From contig JAEXNR010000048.1 in NCBI GenBank assembly GCA_023439505.1, forward strand, positions 1 through 64,000: a stretch of DNA of 64,000 nucleotides. Direction: 5' to 3'. Made by a program: the position numbers and the translations under genes. The DNA is from Bacillota bacterium (lineage in GTDB: Bacteria > Bacillota > Clostridia > Lachnospirales > Lachnospiraceae). The notes beneath the pieces were generated by a model, which saw only the letters and a list, made by a program, of their open reading frames with translations, was not told where the DNA came from and did not search any database. Below are positions 1 through 8,681 of this stretch, in pieces (position 1 is the stretch's first letter; every line of letters begins with the position of its first letter).

Positions 1-134
1 CGACTGACCGGATACCTATTTTTCACGAATTATATATTGGTTTTTCGAAGTCGTAATAACGTTTTCTTGCCCTCGTCTATACATAAAACAGGAAGATTTG
101 GATATAATTCGGGTAGAAACTTAAAAAAAAGTAC

Positions 135-163
135 TTGCAAAGGATATATTCATGGTGTATAAT
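135..163 (+). promoter_or_regulatory. Sigma-A promoter of the S10 operon
   Basis: A TTGCAA -35 box (135-140) and a perfect TATAAT -10 box (158-163) are separated by 17 bases. It points at rpsJ and would start a leader of roughly 290 bases. Seen directly; the start point near 170 is inferred. Confidence 0.85.
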
Positions 164-169
164 ATCAAA

Positions 170-459
170 TGTTGTGACATTGATAGCGTTGAAACGAGAG
201 GTTGCTACCTATTCCGGGTAGGTTTTCCGTGGAGCGAAGGTCAAGTTATGAAACTGGCGACAAGTCACTGTACCAATTGAATTTCTGCTTCGGGCAGATA
301 AACGTGTGAGAGTCTCATATCAATTACGATGAAGATTAGTTCTGTATTCAGGCTAGGAGATCAGCTATAGTTGTATGAATAATGAAGATACACACGGATG
401 AGTGTACAGTCACCACTTGTCGTACTGAAATTAGGTGCGAAAAGGAGGCGGCTTTTTTT
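170..459 (+). promoter_or_regulatory. Structured 5' leader of the rpsJ (S10) operon
   Basis: About 290 transcribed bases precede rpsJ with no convincing gene. Visible structure includes a TCTGC-TTCG-GCAGA type stem with a UUCG-like loop (284-298), a CTACC/GGTAG pair near 205-221, and a TGAGA/TCTCA pair. Long leaders before rpsJ are common in Firmicutes, where a ribosomal protein often binds its own mRNA. Which protein binds here is unknown. No Rho-independent terminator was recognised inside it, so control could be at translation. Confidence 0.5.
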
Positions 460-777
460 ATGGCAAGTCAAGTAATGAGAATTACATTAAAGGCGTATGA
501 TCATCATTTAATCGATCAATCTGCAGGTAAGATTATTGATACTGTTAAGAAGACAGGATCCAAGGTGAGCGGACCGGTTCCGTTGCCGACAAAGAAGGAA
601 ATCGTTACAATTCTTAGAGCGGTTCACAAGTATAAGGAATCCAGAGAGCAGTTTGAGCAGAGAACCCACAAGAGATTAATCGACATCATCACACCTTCAC
701 AGAAGACGGTAGATGCATTATCCAGATTGGAAATGCCTGCTGGTGTGTACATTGACATTAAGATGAAGACGAAGTAA
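460..777 (+). CDS. rpsJ: 30S ribosomal protein S10
   Basis: The 105-residue product begins MASQVMRITLKAYDHH and carries the S10 core (LIDQSAGKI, GPVPLPTKKE, RTHKRLIDI). S10 sits in the 30S head and also serves as NusE in antitermination complexes. The start at 460 is preferred over an in-frame upstream ATG at 382 because AAAGGAGG lies at 441-448 and S10 proteins are about 102-105 residues. It is the first gene of the S10-spc-alpha cluster. Confidence 0.97.
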   Translation: MASQVMRITLKAYDHHLIDQSAGKIIDTVKKTGSKVSGPVPLPTKKEIVTILRAVHKYKESREQFEQRTHKRLIDIITPSQKTVDALSRLEMPAGVYIDIKMKTK

Positions 778-988
778 TTTGCTGTAAAAGACAGGAAGTG
801 ACTTCAAACTTATTTTAATCAGACTTCGGGGTTGTCGTATAGGTGCGGCGAGAGCAAAGGCACAATGCGCGGACAGAAATTATTATTTAATTTAGAAGAA
901 ATCCTTAGGGTTTATCATATAGCTATAAACCATCTAGGATGATTGCACAATTGTGTAATCCGCTGTAGATTAAACAGGAGGTTAGAAA
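778..988 (+). promoter_or_regulatory. Structured rpsJ-rplC intergenic region
   Basis: These 211 bases contain an imperfect stem around 900-942 (ATCCTTAG...CTAGGAT with an inner TTTAT/ATAAA pair) and a short palindrome GATTGCACAATTGTGTAATC at 941-960. No T tract follows, so it looks like an mRNA control or processing element rather than a terminator. The gap is large for a gene pair that usually lies close together. Function is not known. Confidence 0.4.
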
Positions 989-1621
989 ATGAAGAAAGCG
1001 ATTTTAGCTACGAAAGTCGGAATGACTCAGGTATTTGGTGAAAATGGAGTACTTATTCCGGTAACCGTATTGCAGGCTGGACCACTTTTCGTTACACAGG
1101 TTAAAACTGTTAAGAACGATGGATATGCAGCAGTACAGGTTGGTTTTGGTGATATCAGAGAGACTCTGGTAAATAAGCCAAGAAAAGGACACTTTGCAAA
1201 AGCAGGTGTTGCGAATAAAAGATATCTTAAAGAATTCAGGTTTGAAAACGCTGAGGACTATAAGGTAGGACAGGAAATCAAAGCTGACATCTTTACTCAG
1301 GGTGACAGAATTGACGCTACTGCAAAGTCTAAAGGTAAAGGCTTCCAAGGTGCTATTAAGAGACACGGATTATCCAGAGGACCTATGGCTCACGGTTCCA
1401 AGTATCACAGACATGCCGGATCCAACGGACCTGCTACTACCCCTGGTAGAGTATTTAAGGGCAAGCACATGCCTGGACAGATGGGTAACGTAAAAGTAAC
1501 GGTACAAAATCTTGAGGTTGTAAGAATTGATACAGAGAAGAACCTCATTCTTATTAAAGGAGCTGTACCGGGACCGAAGAAATCCTTAGTAATACTGAAA
1601 GAATCAGTTAAAGCAAACTAG
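989..1621 (+). CDS. rplC: 50S ribosomal protein L3
   Basis: 210 residues starting MKKAILATKVGMTQVF, the L3 signature. The central loop (GFQGAIKRHG, SKYHRHAGSNG, PGRVFKGKHMPGQMG) reaches toward the peptidyl-transferase centre in known ribosomes. An AGGAGG site precedes the ATG. L3 is an early 50S assembly initiator. It stands at the head of the L3-L4-L23-L2 run with short gaps. Confidence 0.97.
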   Translation: MKKAILATKVGMTQVFGENGVLIPVTVLQAGPLFVTQVKTVKNDGYAAVQVGFGDIRETLVNKPRKGHFAKAGVANKRYLKEFRFENAEDYKVGQEIKADIFTQGDRIDATAKSKGKGFQGAIKRHGLSRGPMAHGSKYHRHAGSNGPATTPGRVFKGKHMPGQMGNVKVTVQNLEVVRIDTEKNLILIKGAVPGPKKSLVILKESVKAN

Positions 1622-1647
1622 AGCTTTAAGAAAGGAGGAACACTTTA

Positions 1648-2268
1648 ATGGCAAATGTAACAGTTTATAATATCGAAGGCAAGAAAGTCGGCACTTTAGA
1701 GTTAAACGATGCAGTCTTCGGCGTAGAGATAAATGATCATTTAGTTCATATGGCAACCGTTTTGCAGTTGGCAAACAAACGCCAGGGAACACAAAGCGCA
1801 AAAACCCGTGCTGAAGTAAGCGGCGGCGGAAGAAAGCCTTGGAGACAAAAGGGAACCGGTCATGCCAGACAGGGTTCAACCAGATCCCCTCAATGGAAGG
1901 GCGGCGGCGTTGTATTTGCTCCAAAGCCAAGAGACTATTCCTTTAAAATGAATAGAAAAGAGAAAGCACTTGCAATTAAATCCGTTTTGACATCCAAGGT
2001 AAACGAAGAGAAATTCGTAGTATTGGATGAACTGAGCTTTGACGAAATCAAGACAAAGAAAATGAAAGCAGTTCTTGACAGCTTCAAACTCAGCAAAGCA
2101 TTGGTTGTTCTTGATAAGAAAGATGAAAACGTAGTTCTTTCCGCAAGAAATCTTCCAAAAGTAAGAACTACTTTATCTAACTCCATTAACGTATACGACA
2201 TCTTAAAGTATGATACGATTGTATTAACAAAAGATGCCGTGGCACAAATCGAGGAGGTGTACGCATAA
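1648..2268 (+). CDS. rplD: 50S ribosomal protein L4
   Basis: 206 residues; the typical extended loop is visible (SGGGRKPWRQKGTGHARQGS followed by PQWKGGGVVFAP), which lines the exit tunnel with L22. Macrolide-resistance changes map to this loop in other bacteria; nothing abnormal shows here. A GGAGG site precedes the ATG, and the TAA stop shares one base with the rplW start, implying translational coupling. Confidence 0.97.
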   Translation: MANVTVYNIEGKKVGTLELNDAVFGVEINDHLVHMATVLQLANKRQGTQSAKTRAEVSGGGRKPWRQKGTGHARQGSTRSPQWKGGGVVFAPKPRDYSFKMNRKEKALAIKSVLTSKVNEEKFVVLDELSFDEIKTKKMKAVLDSFKLSKALVVLDKKDENVVLSARNLPKVRTTLSNSINVYDILKYDTIVLTKDAVAQIEEVYA

Positions 2269-2567
2269 TGGCAGATTTAAAATATTATGATGTCATCCTT
2301 AAGCCCATCGTAACTGAAAAAAGTATGAACTCCATGAGCGATAAGAAGTACACATTTTCAGTTCATCCGGATGCTACCAAGAATCAGATCAAAGAAGCGG
2401 TAGAGAAGATGTTTGCAGGAACAAAGGTTGAGAAGGTAAACACAATGAATCTGGATGGCAAGACACGCAGACGTGGCAATACCTTTGGTAAGACATCAAA
2501 GACAAAGAAAGCAATCGTTCAGCTGACAGCTGACAGTGCTGATATTGAAATTTTCTCCGGATTATAA
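2268..2567 (+). CDS. rplW: 50S ribosomal protein L23
   Basis: 99 residues (YYDVILKPIVTEKSMN, then FSVHPDATKNQIKEAVEKMF), a normal L23. It lies at the tunnel exit and is the docking site for trigger factor and SRP. The start overlaps the rplD stop by one base (TAATG). Confidence 0.96.
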   Translation: MADLKYYDVILKPIVTEKSMNSMSDKKYTFSVHPDATKNQIKEAVEKMFAGTKVEKVNTMNLDGKTRRRGNTFGKTSKTKKAIVQLTADSADIEIFSGL

Positions 2568-2632
2568 AATACAAGATAATACAGAAATGATGCGGATGTC
2601 ATATATTCGCATAGTTGAAAGGAGTGCAAATC

Positions 2633-3475
2633 ATGGGAATCAAAACATATAACCCATATACACCTTCCAGAAGACACATGACTGGTTCTGATTTTTCAGA
2701 AATTACAACATCTAAACCTGAGAAGTCTTTGGTAGTTTCTATTAACAAGAATGCCGGACGTAACAATCAGGGAAAGATTACAGTAAGACACCAGGGCGGT
2801 GGATCTAGAAGAAAATATAGAATTATTGATTTCAAGAGAAGAAAAGACGGTATTCCGGCAACTGTAGTGAGCATTGAATATGATCCTAACAGAACAGCTA
2901 ATATCGCATTAATTAATTATGTTGACGGTGAAAAAGCATACATCCTTGCTCCGAACGGACTTACCGTAGGAACAAAGCTGATGAATGGCGAAGGTGCAGA
3001 AGTAAGAGTAGGTAACTGCTTACCGCTAGCGAATATTCCGGTAGGTACTCAGGTACACAACATCGAATTATATCCCGGCAAGGGCGGCCAGCTGGTTCGT
3101 TCCGCAGGTAATTCAGCACAGCTGATGGCGAAGGAAGGCAAATATGCTACCTTAAGACTTCCCAGCGGTGAGATGAGAATGGTTCCGATCATCTGCAGAG
3201 CAACCATCGGACAGGTTGGAAATATTGATCATGAGCTTGTTAATGTAGGTAAAGCCGGACGTAAGCGTCATATGGGTATCAGACCTACCGTACGTGGATC
3301 CGTAATGAACCCGAATGACCATCCTCACGGTGGTGGTGAAGGTAGAACAGGTATCGGTCGTCCAGGCCCTGTTACACCTTGGGGTAAACCTGCTCTTGGT
3401 CTTAAGACAAGAAAGCACAACAAGCATTCAAACAAATTAATCGTAAGAAGAAGAGACGGTAAGGCGGTAAAATAA
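2633..3475 (+). CDS. rplB: 50S ribosomal protein L2
   Basis: 280 residues starting MGIKTYNPYTPSRRHMTG, with the C-terminal GGGEGRTGIGRPGPVTPWGKP segment that contacts the peptidyl-transferase region. The ATG at 2633 is preferred over an in-frame TTG at 2615 because GAAAGGAG lies at 2617-2624 and family alignment begins at MGIK. L2 is needed for subunit association. A 172-base gap follows before rpsS. Confidence 0.97.
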   Translation: MGIKTYNPYTPSRRHMTGSDFSEITTSKPEKSLVVSINKNAGRNNQGKITVRHQGGGSRRKYRIIDFKRRKDGIPATVVSIEYDPNRTANIALINYVDGEKAYILAPNGLTVGTKLMNGEGAEVRVGNCLPLANIPVGTQVHNIELYPGKGGQLVRSAGNSAQLMAKEGKYATLRLPSGEMRMVPIICRATIGQVGNIDHELVNVGKAGRKRHMGIRPTVRGSVMNPNDHPHGGGEGRTGIGRPGPVTPWGKPALGLKTRKHNKHSNKLIVRRRDGKAVK

Positions 3476-3647
3476 TTTATCACCGGAGTTTAGTCTCGGA
3501 ATATGGATTGGATCACTGATTTATTTAAATAGAATTGAATTGATGAGAAATTCAAAAATTTGATCTGACGGAGGATATCACCTGAAAAGAACAAATGGTT
3601 TGAATATCACAATTCGATGATTAAGAATTCTAAGGAGGTTAGAATAC

Positions 3648-3926
3648 ATGGCTCGTTCACTAAAAAAGGGACCATTTGCTGATGATCATTTATTGAAAAA
3701 AGTAGATGCGCTCAACAAGTCCGGCGATAAAACGGTAATTAAAACCTGGTCACGCCGCTCTACCATTTTCCCGCAAATGGTTGGTCATACAATTGCGGTT
3801 CATGATGGAAGAAGACATGTGCCGGTTTATGTAACAGAAGATATGGTTGGACATAAGCTCGGAGAGTTTGTTGCTACCAGAACCTATAGAGGACATGGAA
3901 AAGACGAAAAGAAATCAAGAAAATAG
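3648..3926 (+). CDS. rpsS: 30S ribosomal protein S19
   Basis: 92 residues, MARSLKKGPFADDHLLKKV at the start and the WSRRSTIFPQMVGHTIAVH core, a complete S19 of the 30S head. TAAGGAGGT sits eight bases before the ATG. The 172 bases upstream hold no recognisable gene or strong hairpin. Confidence 0.97.
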   Translation: MARSLKKGPFADDHLLKKVDALNKSGDKTVIKTWSRRSTIFPQMVGHTIAVHDGRRHVPVYVTEDMVGHKLGEFVATRTYRGHGKDEKKSRK

Positions 3927-3959
3927 CATGTTAGTATTGAATGGAAGGAGGTTTCATCC

Positions 3960-4343
3960 ATGGCAAAAGGACATAGATCCCAAATAAAGAGAGAGAGAAA
4001 CGAGGTTAAAGATAACAGAGCTTCTGCAAAATTATCTTACGCAAGAATTTCTGTTCAGAAAGCTTGTTTCGTATTAGATGCCATTCGAGGTAAGGATGTA
4101 CAGACTGCACTTGGTATTTTAGCATACAATCCAAGATATGCTTCAAGTGTAATTCAGAAAATATTAAAATCAGCGGTTGCAAATGCTGAGGTTAAAAATA
4201 TGGATACTGCAAAACTTTATGTTGATGAATGCTTTGCAAATCAAGGACCTATTATGAAAAGAATTAGACCAAGAGCACGAGGTACGGCTTATCGTATCGA
4301 GAAAAGAATGAGCCACATTACAGTTGTGCTTAATGAAAGATAA
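3960..4343 (+). CDS. rplV: 50S ribosomal protein L22
   Basis: 127 residues with the L22 fold (ARISVQKACFVLDAIRGKDVQ) and the C-terminal beta-hairpin RIRPRARGTAYRIEKRMSHIT that lines the exit tunnel. Close spacing to rpsS and rpsC fits one transcript. Confidence 0.96.
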   Translation: MAKGHRSQIKRERNEVKDNRASAKLSYARISVQKACFVLDAIRGKDVQTALGILAYNPRYASSVIQKILKSAVANAEVKNMDTAKLYVDECFANQGPIMKRIRPRARGTAYRIEKRMSHITVVLNER

Positions 4344-4354
4344 GGAGGGCAATA

Positions 4355-5014
4355 ATGGGACAAAAGGTTAATCCTCATGGCTTAAGAGTCGGAGTCATTA
4401 ATGATTGGGACTCCAGATGGTATGCAGAAGCTGATTTTGCTGACAATCTCGTTGAAGATTATAAAATCAGAACATATCTTAAGAAAAAACTATACAGCGC
4501 AGGTGTTTCCAAGATAGAAATCGAAAGAGCATCTGATCGTTTAAAGATAATCATTTTCACCGCTAAGCCTGGTGTAGTTATTGGTAGAGCAGGTACTGAA
4601 ATCGAGAAATTAAAGGGAGAAATCCAAAAATTCTCTTCCAAGAAATTAAATCTCGAAATCAAAGAAGTGAAAAAACCCGATATTAATGCTCAGTTGGTTG
4701 CTGAGAACATCGCAACACAGCTTGAAAACCGTATTTCTTTCAGAAGAGCAATGAAATCTACAATGGCAAGAACCATGAAGGCAGGCGCAAAGGGTATTAA
4801 AACAGCTGTTGCCGGACGTCTTGGCGGCGCTGATATGGCTCGTACTGAATTCTACAGCGAAGGTACGATTCCGCTTCAAACACTTCGTGCTGATATCGAC
4901 TATGGTTTTGCGGAGGCAGATACCACTTATGGAAAATTAGGTGTAAAAGTATGGATCTATCATGGTGAAGTGCTTCCTACCAAAGGAGCAAAACAAGAAG
5001 GGAGCGATAAATAA
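4355..5014 (+). CDS. rpsC: 30S ribosomal protein S3
   Basis: 219 residues beginning MGQKVNPHGLRVGVI. The KH domain (GVVIGRAGTEIEKLK, about residues 73-87) and the C-terminal domain are both present. S3 helps form the mRNA entry pore. The stop overlaps the rplP start by one base. Confidence 0.97.
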   Translation: MGQKVNPHGLRVGVINDWDSRWYAEADFADNLVEDYKIRTYLKKKLYSAGVSKIEIERASDRLKIIIFTAKPGVVIGRAGTEIEKLKGEIQKFSSKKLNLEIKEVKKPDINAQLVAENIATQLENRISFRRAMKSTMARTMKAGAKGIKTAVAGRLGGADMARTEFYSEGTIPLQTLRADIDYGFAEADTTYGKLGVKVWIYHGEVLPTKGAKQEGSDK

Positions 5015-5451
5015 TGTTAATGCCAAAAAGAGTTAAGCGCCGTAAGCAATTCCGCGGTTCTATGGCCGGAAAGGCAACAAGAGGAAATGTCCTTGCATAT
5101 GGCGAATATGGTATTGTAGCTATGGAGCCCGCATGGATTAAATCAAATCAGATCGAAGCTGCCCGTGTTGCGATGACTCGTTTTACAAAGCGTGGCGGTA
5201 AAGTTTGGATTAAAATATTCCCTGACAAACCTGTAACAGCAAAACCTGCAGAAACTCGAATGGGTTCCGGTAAAGGATCCTTAGAATACTGGGTAGCTGT
5301 AGTTAAACCAGGTCGTGTATTGTTTGAGATCTCCGGAATTCCTGAGGAGACCGCAAGAGAGGCATTAAGACTTGCAACACATAAATTACCGGTGAAATGC
5401 AAAATAGTTTCCCGTGCAGACTTAGAAGGCGGTGAAAACAGTGAAAATTAA
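5014..5451 (+). CDS. rplP: 50S ribosomal protein L16
   Basis: 145 residues starting MLMPKRVKRRKQFRGSM, the usual L16 N terminus. L16 stabilises tRNA in the A and P sites. The ATG is embedded in the rpsC stop (TAATG), and its own stop overlaps the rpmC start, so three genes are translationally linked. Confidence 0.97.
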   Translation: MLMPKRVKRRKQFRGSMAGKATRGNVLAYGEYGIVAMEPAWIKSNQIEAARVAMTRFTKRGGKVWIKIFPDKPVTAKPAETRMGSGKGSLEYWVAVVKPGRVLFEISGIPEETAREALRLATHKLPVKCKIVSRADLEGGENSEN

Positions 5452-5650
5452 GAAGTATGTAGACGATTTAAAAGTAAAATCAGCTACAGAATTGAATGAA
5501 GAATTAGTAGCTGCGAAGAAGGAGCTTTTTAACTTAAGGTTCCAAAATGCAACCAACCAGTTGGATAATACAAGCAGAATTAAGGAAGTTAGAAAAAATA
5601 TTGCAAGAATTCAGACAGTAATTGCTGAACTTTCAAAGACTTCTAAATAA
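5441..5650 (+). CDS. rpmC: 50S ribosomal protein L29
   Basis: 69 residues, MKIKKYVDDLKVKSATELNE, a two-helix L29 at the tunnel exit. Start is GTG at 5441; another in-frame GTG at 5432 is possible but lies too close to the GAAGGCGGT ribosome-binding site at 5426-5433. The gene overlaps rplP by 11 bases. Confidence 0.94.
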   Translation: MKIKKYVDDLKVKSATELNEELVAAKKELFNLRFQNATNQLDNTSRIKEVRKNIARIQTVIAELSKTSK

Positions 5651-5703
5651 AGGCTGATCGATAGGAGAGGTTTTGACCTTCGGTCAAAGAAAGGAGTATC
5701 GCT

Positions 5704-5958
5704 GTGGAAAGAAATTTAAGAAAAGTTCGTATCGGTAAAGTGGTTAGCGATAAAATGGATAAGACGATTGTTGTTGCTGTTGTAGACAACGTAAAGCATC
5801 CTTTATACGGCAAGATCGTAAAGAGAACTTATAAACTGAAGGCACATGATGAGAACAACGAGTGCAATATCGGTGATAGAGTAAAGGTTATGGAAACCAG
5901 ACCGTTATCCAAGGATAAGAGATGGAGACTGGTTGAAATTGTTGAAAAAGCAAAATAA
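5704..5958 (+). CDS. rpsQ: 30S ribosomal protein S17
   Basis: 84 residues from a GTG start (MERNLRKVRIGKVVSDKMDKT), an OB-fold 16S rRNA binder. AAGGAG lies just upstream. A small TTTGACC/GGTCAAA hairpin with a TTC loop (around 5672-5688) stands in the gap after rpmC. Confidence 0.96.
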   Translation: MERNLRKVRIGKVVSDKMDKTIVVAVVDNVKHPLYGKIVKRTYKLKAHDENNECNIGDRVKVMETRPLSKDKRWRLVEIVEKAK

Positions 5959-5982
5959 ATTTCAACTGAAAGGAGTATTATC

Positions 5983-6351
5983 ATGATACAAACAGAAACT
6001 AGACTCAGAGTTGCCGACAATACAGGTGCGAAAGAATTACTTTGTATCAGAGTATTAGGCGGATCAACCAGAAGATATGCTAATATAGGTGATATCATCG
6101 TTGCTGCGGTTAAAGATGCAACACCAGGTGGTGTTGTTAAAAAAGGCGATGTTGTAAAGGCTGTTGTTGTTCGTACTGTTAAGGGCGCACGCCGTAAGGA
6201 TGGTTCTTATATTAAATTTGATGAGAATGCTGCCGTAATCATCAAGGAAGATAAAAATCCAAAAGGAACCCGTATTTTTGGACCGGTAGCGAGAGAATTG
6301 AGAGAGAAACAATTCATGAAAATCGTTTCTTTAGCACCAGAAGTATTATAA
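5983..6351 (+). CDS. rplN: 50S ribosomal protein L14
   Basis: 122 residues, MIQTETRLRVADNTGAKELLCIRVLGGS at the N terminus, full length. L14 forms part of the inter-subunit bridge and is the contact for the silencing factor RsfS. Confidence 0.97.
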   Translation: MIQTETRLRVADNTGAKELLCIRVLGGSTRRYANIGDIIVAAVKDATPGGVVKKGDVVKAVVVRTVKGARRKDGSYIKFDENAAVIIKEDKNPKGTRIFGPVARELREKQFMKIVSLAPEVL

Positions 6352-6364
6352 GGAGGTGTCGACA

Positions 6365-6682
6365 GTGGCAACGATGAAAATTAAAAAGGGTGATACCGTT
6401 AAGGTAATCACAGGAAAAGATAAAGGCAAAGAAGGCCGGGTTATTGCTGTAGAAGACGGAAAAGTATTAATCGAAGGCGTTAATATGATTAAGAAGCACA
6501 GCAAAGCTAACCAGAAAAATCCTAAGGGCGGCATTATGCATCAGGAAGCTCCCATTGATTCTTCCAATGTTATGTACGTTCACAAGGGTAAGTTAACCAG
6601 AATCGGATTTAAGACAGTTGATGGCAAAGAAGGAAGCCAGAAGGTTCGTTTTGCCAAAACAACTGGAGATGTAATTGACTAA
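6365..6682 (+). CDS. rplX: 50S ribosomal protein L24
   Basis: 105 residues with the KOW motif (KIKKGDTVKVITGKDKGKEGRV). The GTG at 6365 is chosen because AGGAGG at 6351-6356 is eight bases away; in-frame GTG 6356 overlaps the ribosome-binding site. L24 starts 50S assembly. Confidence 0.95.
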   Translation: MATMKIKKGDTVKVITGKDKGKEGRVIAVEDGKVLIEGVNMIKKHSKANQKNPKGGIMHQEAPIDSSNVMYVHKGKLTRIGFKTVDGKEGSQKVRFAKTTGDVID

Positions 6683-6699
6683 TTCAGAGAGGAGGTTCG

Positions 6700-7245
6700 T
6701 TGAAGTTGGCTAGATTAAAAGATATGTATAAAAGTGAAGTAGTAGCCGGCATGACAAAGAAGTTCGGTTACAAGAACGTTATGGAAGTGCCGAAACTTAA
6801 TAAAATTGTAATCAACATGGGTGTTGGTGAAGCAAAGGATAATGCTAAGGTATTAGATGCTGCAATTAAAGAAATGGAAATAATCGCTGGTCAGAAGGCG
6901 GTTGTCACAAAAGCGAAGAAATCCGTTGCGAACTTTAAAATCAGAGAAGGCATGGCAATTGGATGTAAGGTAACCTTAAGAGGCGAGAAGATGTATGAGT
7001 TTGCTGATCGTTTAATTAACTTAGCCCTGCCTCGTGTACGTGACTTTAGAGGTGTTAACCCTAACTCATTTGACGGAAGAGGAAATTACTCTCTTGGTAT
7101 TAAGGAGCAGATCATTTTCCCTGAAATCGAGTATGATAAAGTGGATAAGGTAAGAGGTATGGATGTCATCTTCGTTACCACTGCTGAGACTGATGAAGAG
7201 GCAAGGGAACTATTGGTACAATTCGGTATGCCATTTAGAAAATAG
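6700..7245 (+). CDS. rplE: 50S ribosomal protein L5
   Basis: 181 residues if translation starts at TTG 6700, 179 if at TTG 6706; GGAGG at 6691-6695 lies four or ten bases away, so the choice is open. Family motifs include PKLNKIVINMGVGEA and GRGNYSLGIKEQIIFPEI. L5 binds 5S rRNA and contacts the P-site tRNA. Confidence 0.95.
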   Translation: MKLARLKDMYKSEVVAGMTKKFGYKNVMEVPKLNKIVINMGVGEAKDNAKVLDAAIKEMEIIAGQKAVVTKAKKSVANFKIREGMAIGCKVTLRGEKMYEFADRLINLALPRVRDFRGVNPNSFDGRGNYSLGIKEQIIFPEIEYDKVDKVRGMDVIFVTTAETDEEARELLVQFGMPFRK

Positions 7246-7260
7246 TTAGGAGGGATTTCC

Positions 7261-7446
7261 ATGGCTAAAACATCTATGAAAATAAAGCAGCAACGCGCGC
7301 AGAAATTCTCTACCAGAGAATATAACCGTTGCAGAATTTGTGGTCGTCCGCACGCATATTTAAGAAAATACGGAATCTGCAGAATTTGTTTTCGTGAATT
7401 AGCGTACAAAGGACAGATACCAGGCGTTAAGAAAGCAAGCTGGTAA
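7261..7446 (+). CDS. rpsN: 30S ribosomal protein S14, zinc-binding (type Z)
   Basis: 61 residues with two CxxC pairs (CRIC at about residues 24-27 and CRIC at about 40-43), the four-cysteine zinc form of S14. Many bacteria keep a zinc-free paralogue for zinc starvation; none is visible in this window. It lies between rplE and rpsH, the standard spc position. Confidence 0.96.
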   Translation: MAKTSMKIKQQRAQKFSTREYNRCRICGRPHAYLRKYGICRICFRELAYKGQIPGVKKASW

Positions 7447-7470
7447 GAGTTAAGAAAGGAGGCAAATCAA

Positions 7471-7872
7471 ATGACAATGAGCGATCCAATTGCAGATATG
7501 CTTACAAGAATTCGTAATGCAAATACTGCAAAACATGATACAGTAGATGTACCTGCTTCTAAAATGAAAGTTGCTATTGCTGATATCCTTGTAAAAGAGG
7601 GTTATATAAAGAAATACGAAATTGAGGAAGTTGGAAGCTTTAAAACAATCCATATCACATTAAAGTATGGTAAAGATAAAAATGTTAAAATCATCACGGG
7701 CCTGAAGAGAATTTCCAAACCGGGTCTTCGTGTATACGCAAACAATGAGCAGCTCCCGAAGGTACTTGGTGGCTTGGGTATAGCGATTATATCTACCAAT
7801 AAGGGTGTTGTTACCGATAAAGAAGCAAGAGAACTGAATGTAGGCGGTGAGGTATTAGCATTCATCTGGTAA
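7471..7872 (+). CDS. rpsH: 30S ribosomal protein S8
   Basis: 133 residues, MTMSDPIADMLTRIRNANTAKH at the start, ending VGGEVLAFIW. S8 binds the 16S central domain and in E. coli represses the spc operon. Full length. Confidence 0.97.
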   Translation: MTMSDPIADMLTRIRNANTAKHDTVDVPASKMKVAIADILVKEGYIKKYEIEEVGSFKTIHITLKYGKDKNVKIITGLKRISKPGLRVYANNEQLPKVLGGLGIAIISTNKGVVTDKEARELNVGGEVLAFIW

Positions 7873-8121
7873 TCGGTTCTTGATTTCAGTCTGCGAAGCT
7901 GTGCAGACTGAATATGGAAAATAATCAATAAGGTCAGTTTATGTCGAAAAGGTCATGTTAAAACAGGAAAATTTAAGTACTTTTAACATGATAATTCCAT
8001 TTAAATGAGTTATAATGATTATTATGTTCCTAAATTAATGAAGTCAGAGAAAAACATAGTGATAATTGGAACTTAAGTACAATTATCAACAGGTTCTTAA
8101 ATAATATTAGGAGGTGCGGGC
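7873..8121 (+). promoter_or_regulatory. Structured rpsH-rplF spacer with three hairpins
   Basis: A 10-bp stem (TTCAGTCTGC 7885-7894 with GCAGACTGAA 7903-7912) is followed by two more: TCATGTTAAAA 7953-7963 with TTTTAACATGA 7981-7991, and GATAATTG 8061-8068 with CAATTATC 8080-8087. The last two both carry TTAAGTAC before or within the 3' side of the loop. No clean T tract follows any of them. A leader, processing site or attenuator is possible; none is identified. Confidence 0.5.
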
Positions 8122-8664
8122 ATGTCACGTATAGGAAGAATGCCTATCGCTATACCTGCAGGTGTAACTGTAGAGATAGCAGAAAATAATAAAGTAACCG
8201 TTAAAGGCCCTAAGGGAACATTAGTAAGATCGTTACCCGTTGAAATGAACATTAATGCTGAAGGTTCTGAAATTGTTGTTAGCAGACCCAATGATTTAAA
8301 GAAGATGAAATCATTACATGGTCTTACAAGAACACTGGTTGCAAATATGGTTACAGGTGTAACTGAAGGTTACCAAAAAATGCTTGAAATCAACGGTGTT
8401 GGTTACAGAGCAGCAAAAGCAGGTAAGGAGTTAACTCTGACACTTGGTTATTCCCATCCTGTTGTAATGACTGATCCGGAAGGAATTGAGTCCGTTTTGG
8501 ATGGTCAGAACAAGATTACAGTAAAAGGTATTGATAAAGAAAAGGTTGGCCAATACGCCGCTGAAATCAGAAGTAAGAGAGCTCCTGAACCTTATAAGGG
8601 CAAGGGAATTAAGTATGCTGATGAAGTGATCAGACGCAAGGTTGGTAAGACCGGTAAAAAATAA
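8122..8664 (+). CDS. rplF: 50S ribosomal protein L6
   Basis: 180 residues starting MSRIGRMPIAIPAGV, with the C-terminal PEPYKGKGIKYADEVIRRKVGK segment typical of L6. It lies near the GTPase centre. AGGAGGTG stands before the ATG. Confidence 0.97.
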   Translation: MSRIGRMPIAIPAGVTVEIAENNKVTVKGPKGTLVRSLPVEMNINAEGSEIVVSRPNDLKKMKSLHGLTRTLVANMVTGVTEGYQKMLEINGVGYRAAKAGKELTLTLGYSHPVVMTDPEGIESVLDGQNKITVKGIDKEKVGQYAAEIRSKRAPEPYKGKGIKYADEVIRRKVGKTGKK

Positions 8665-8681
8665 AGGAGGAGTGAAATAAC

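Noticed and set aside
1004..1366. Antisense frame in rplC
   Set aside because: Lies fully inside a conserved ribosomal protein gene and carries no protein signature.
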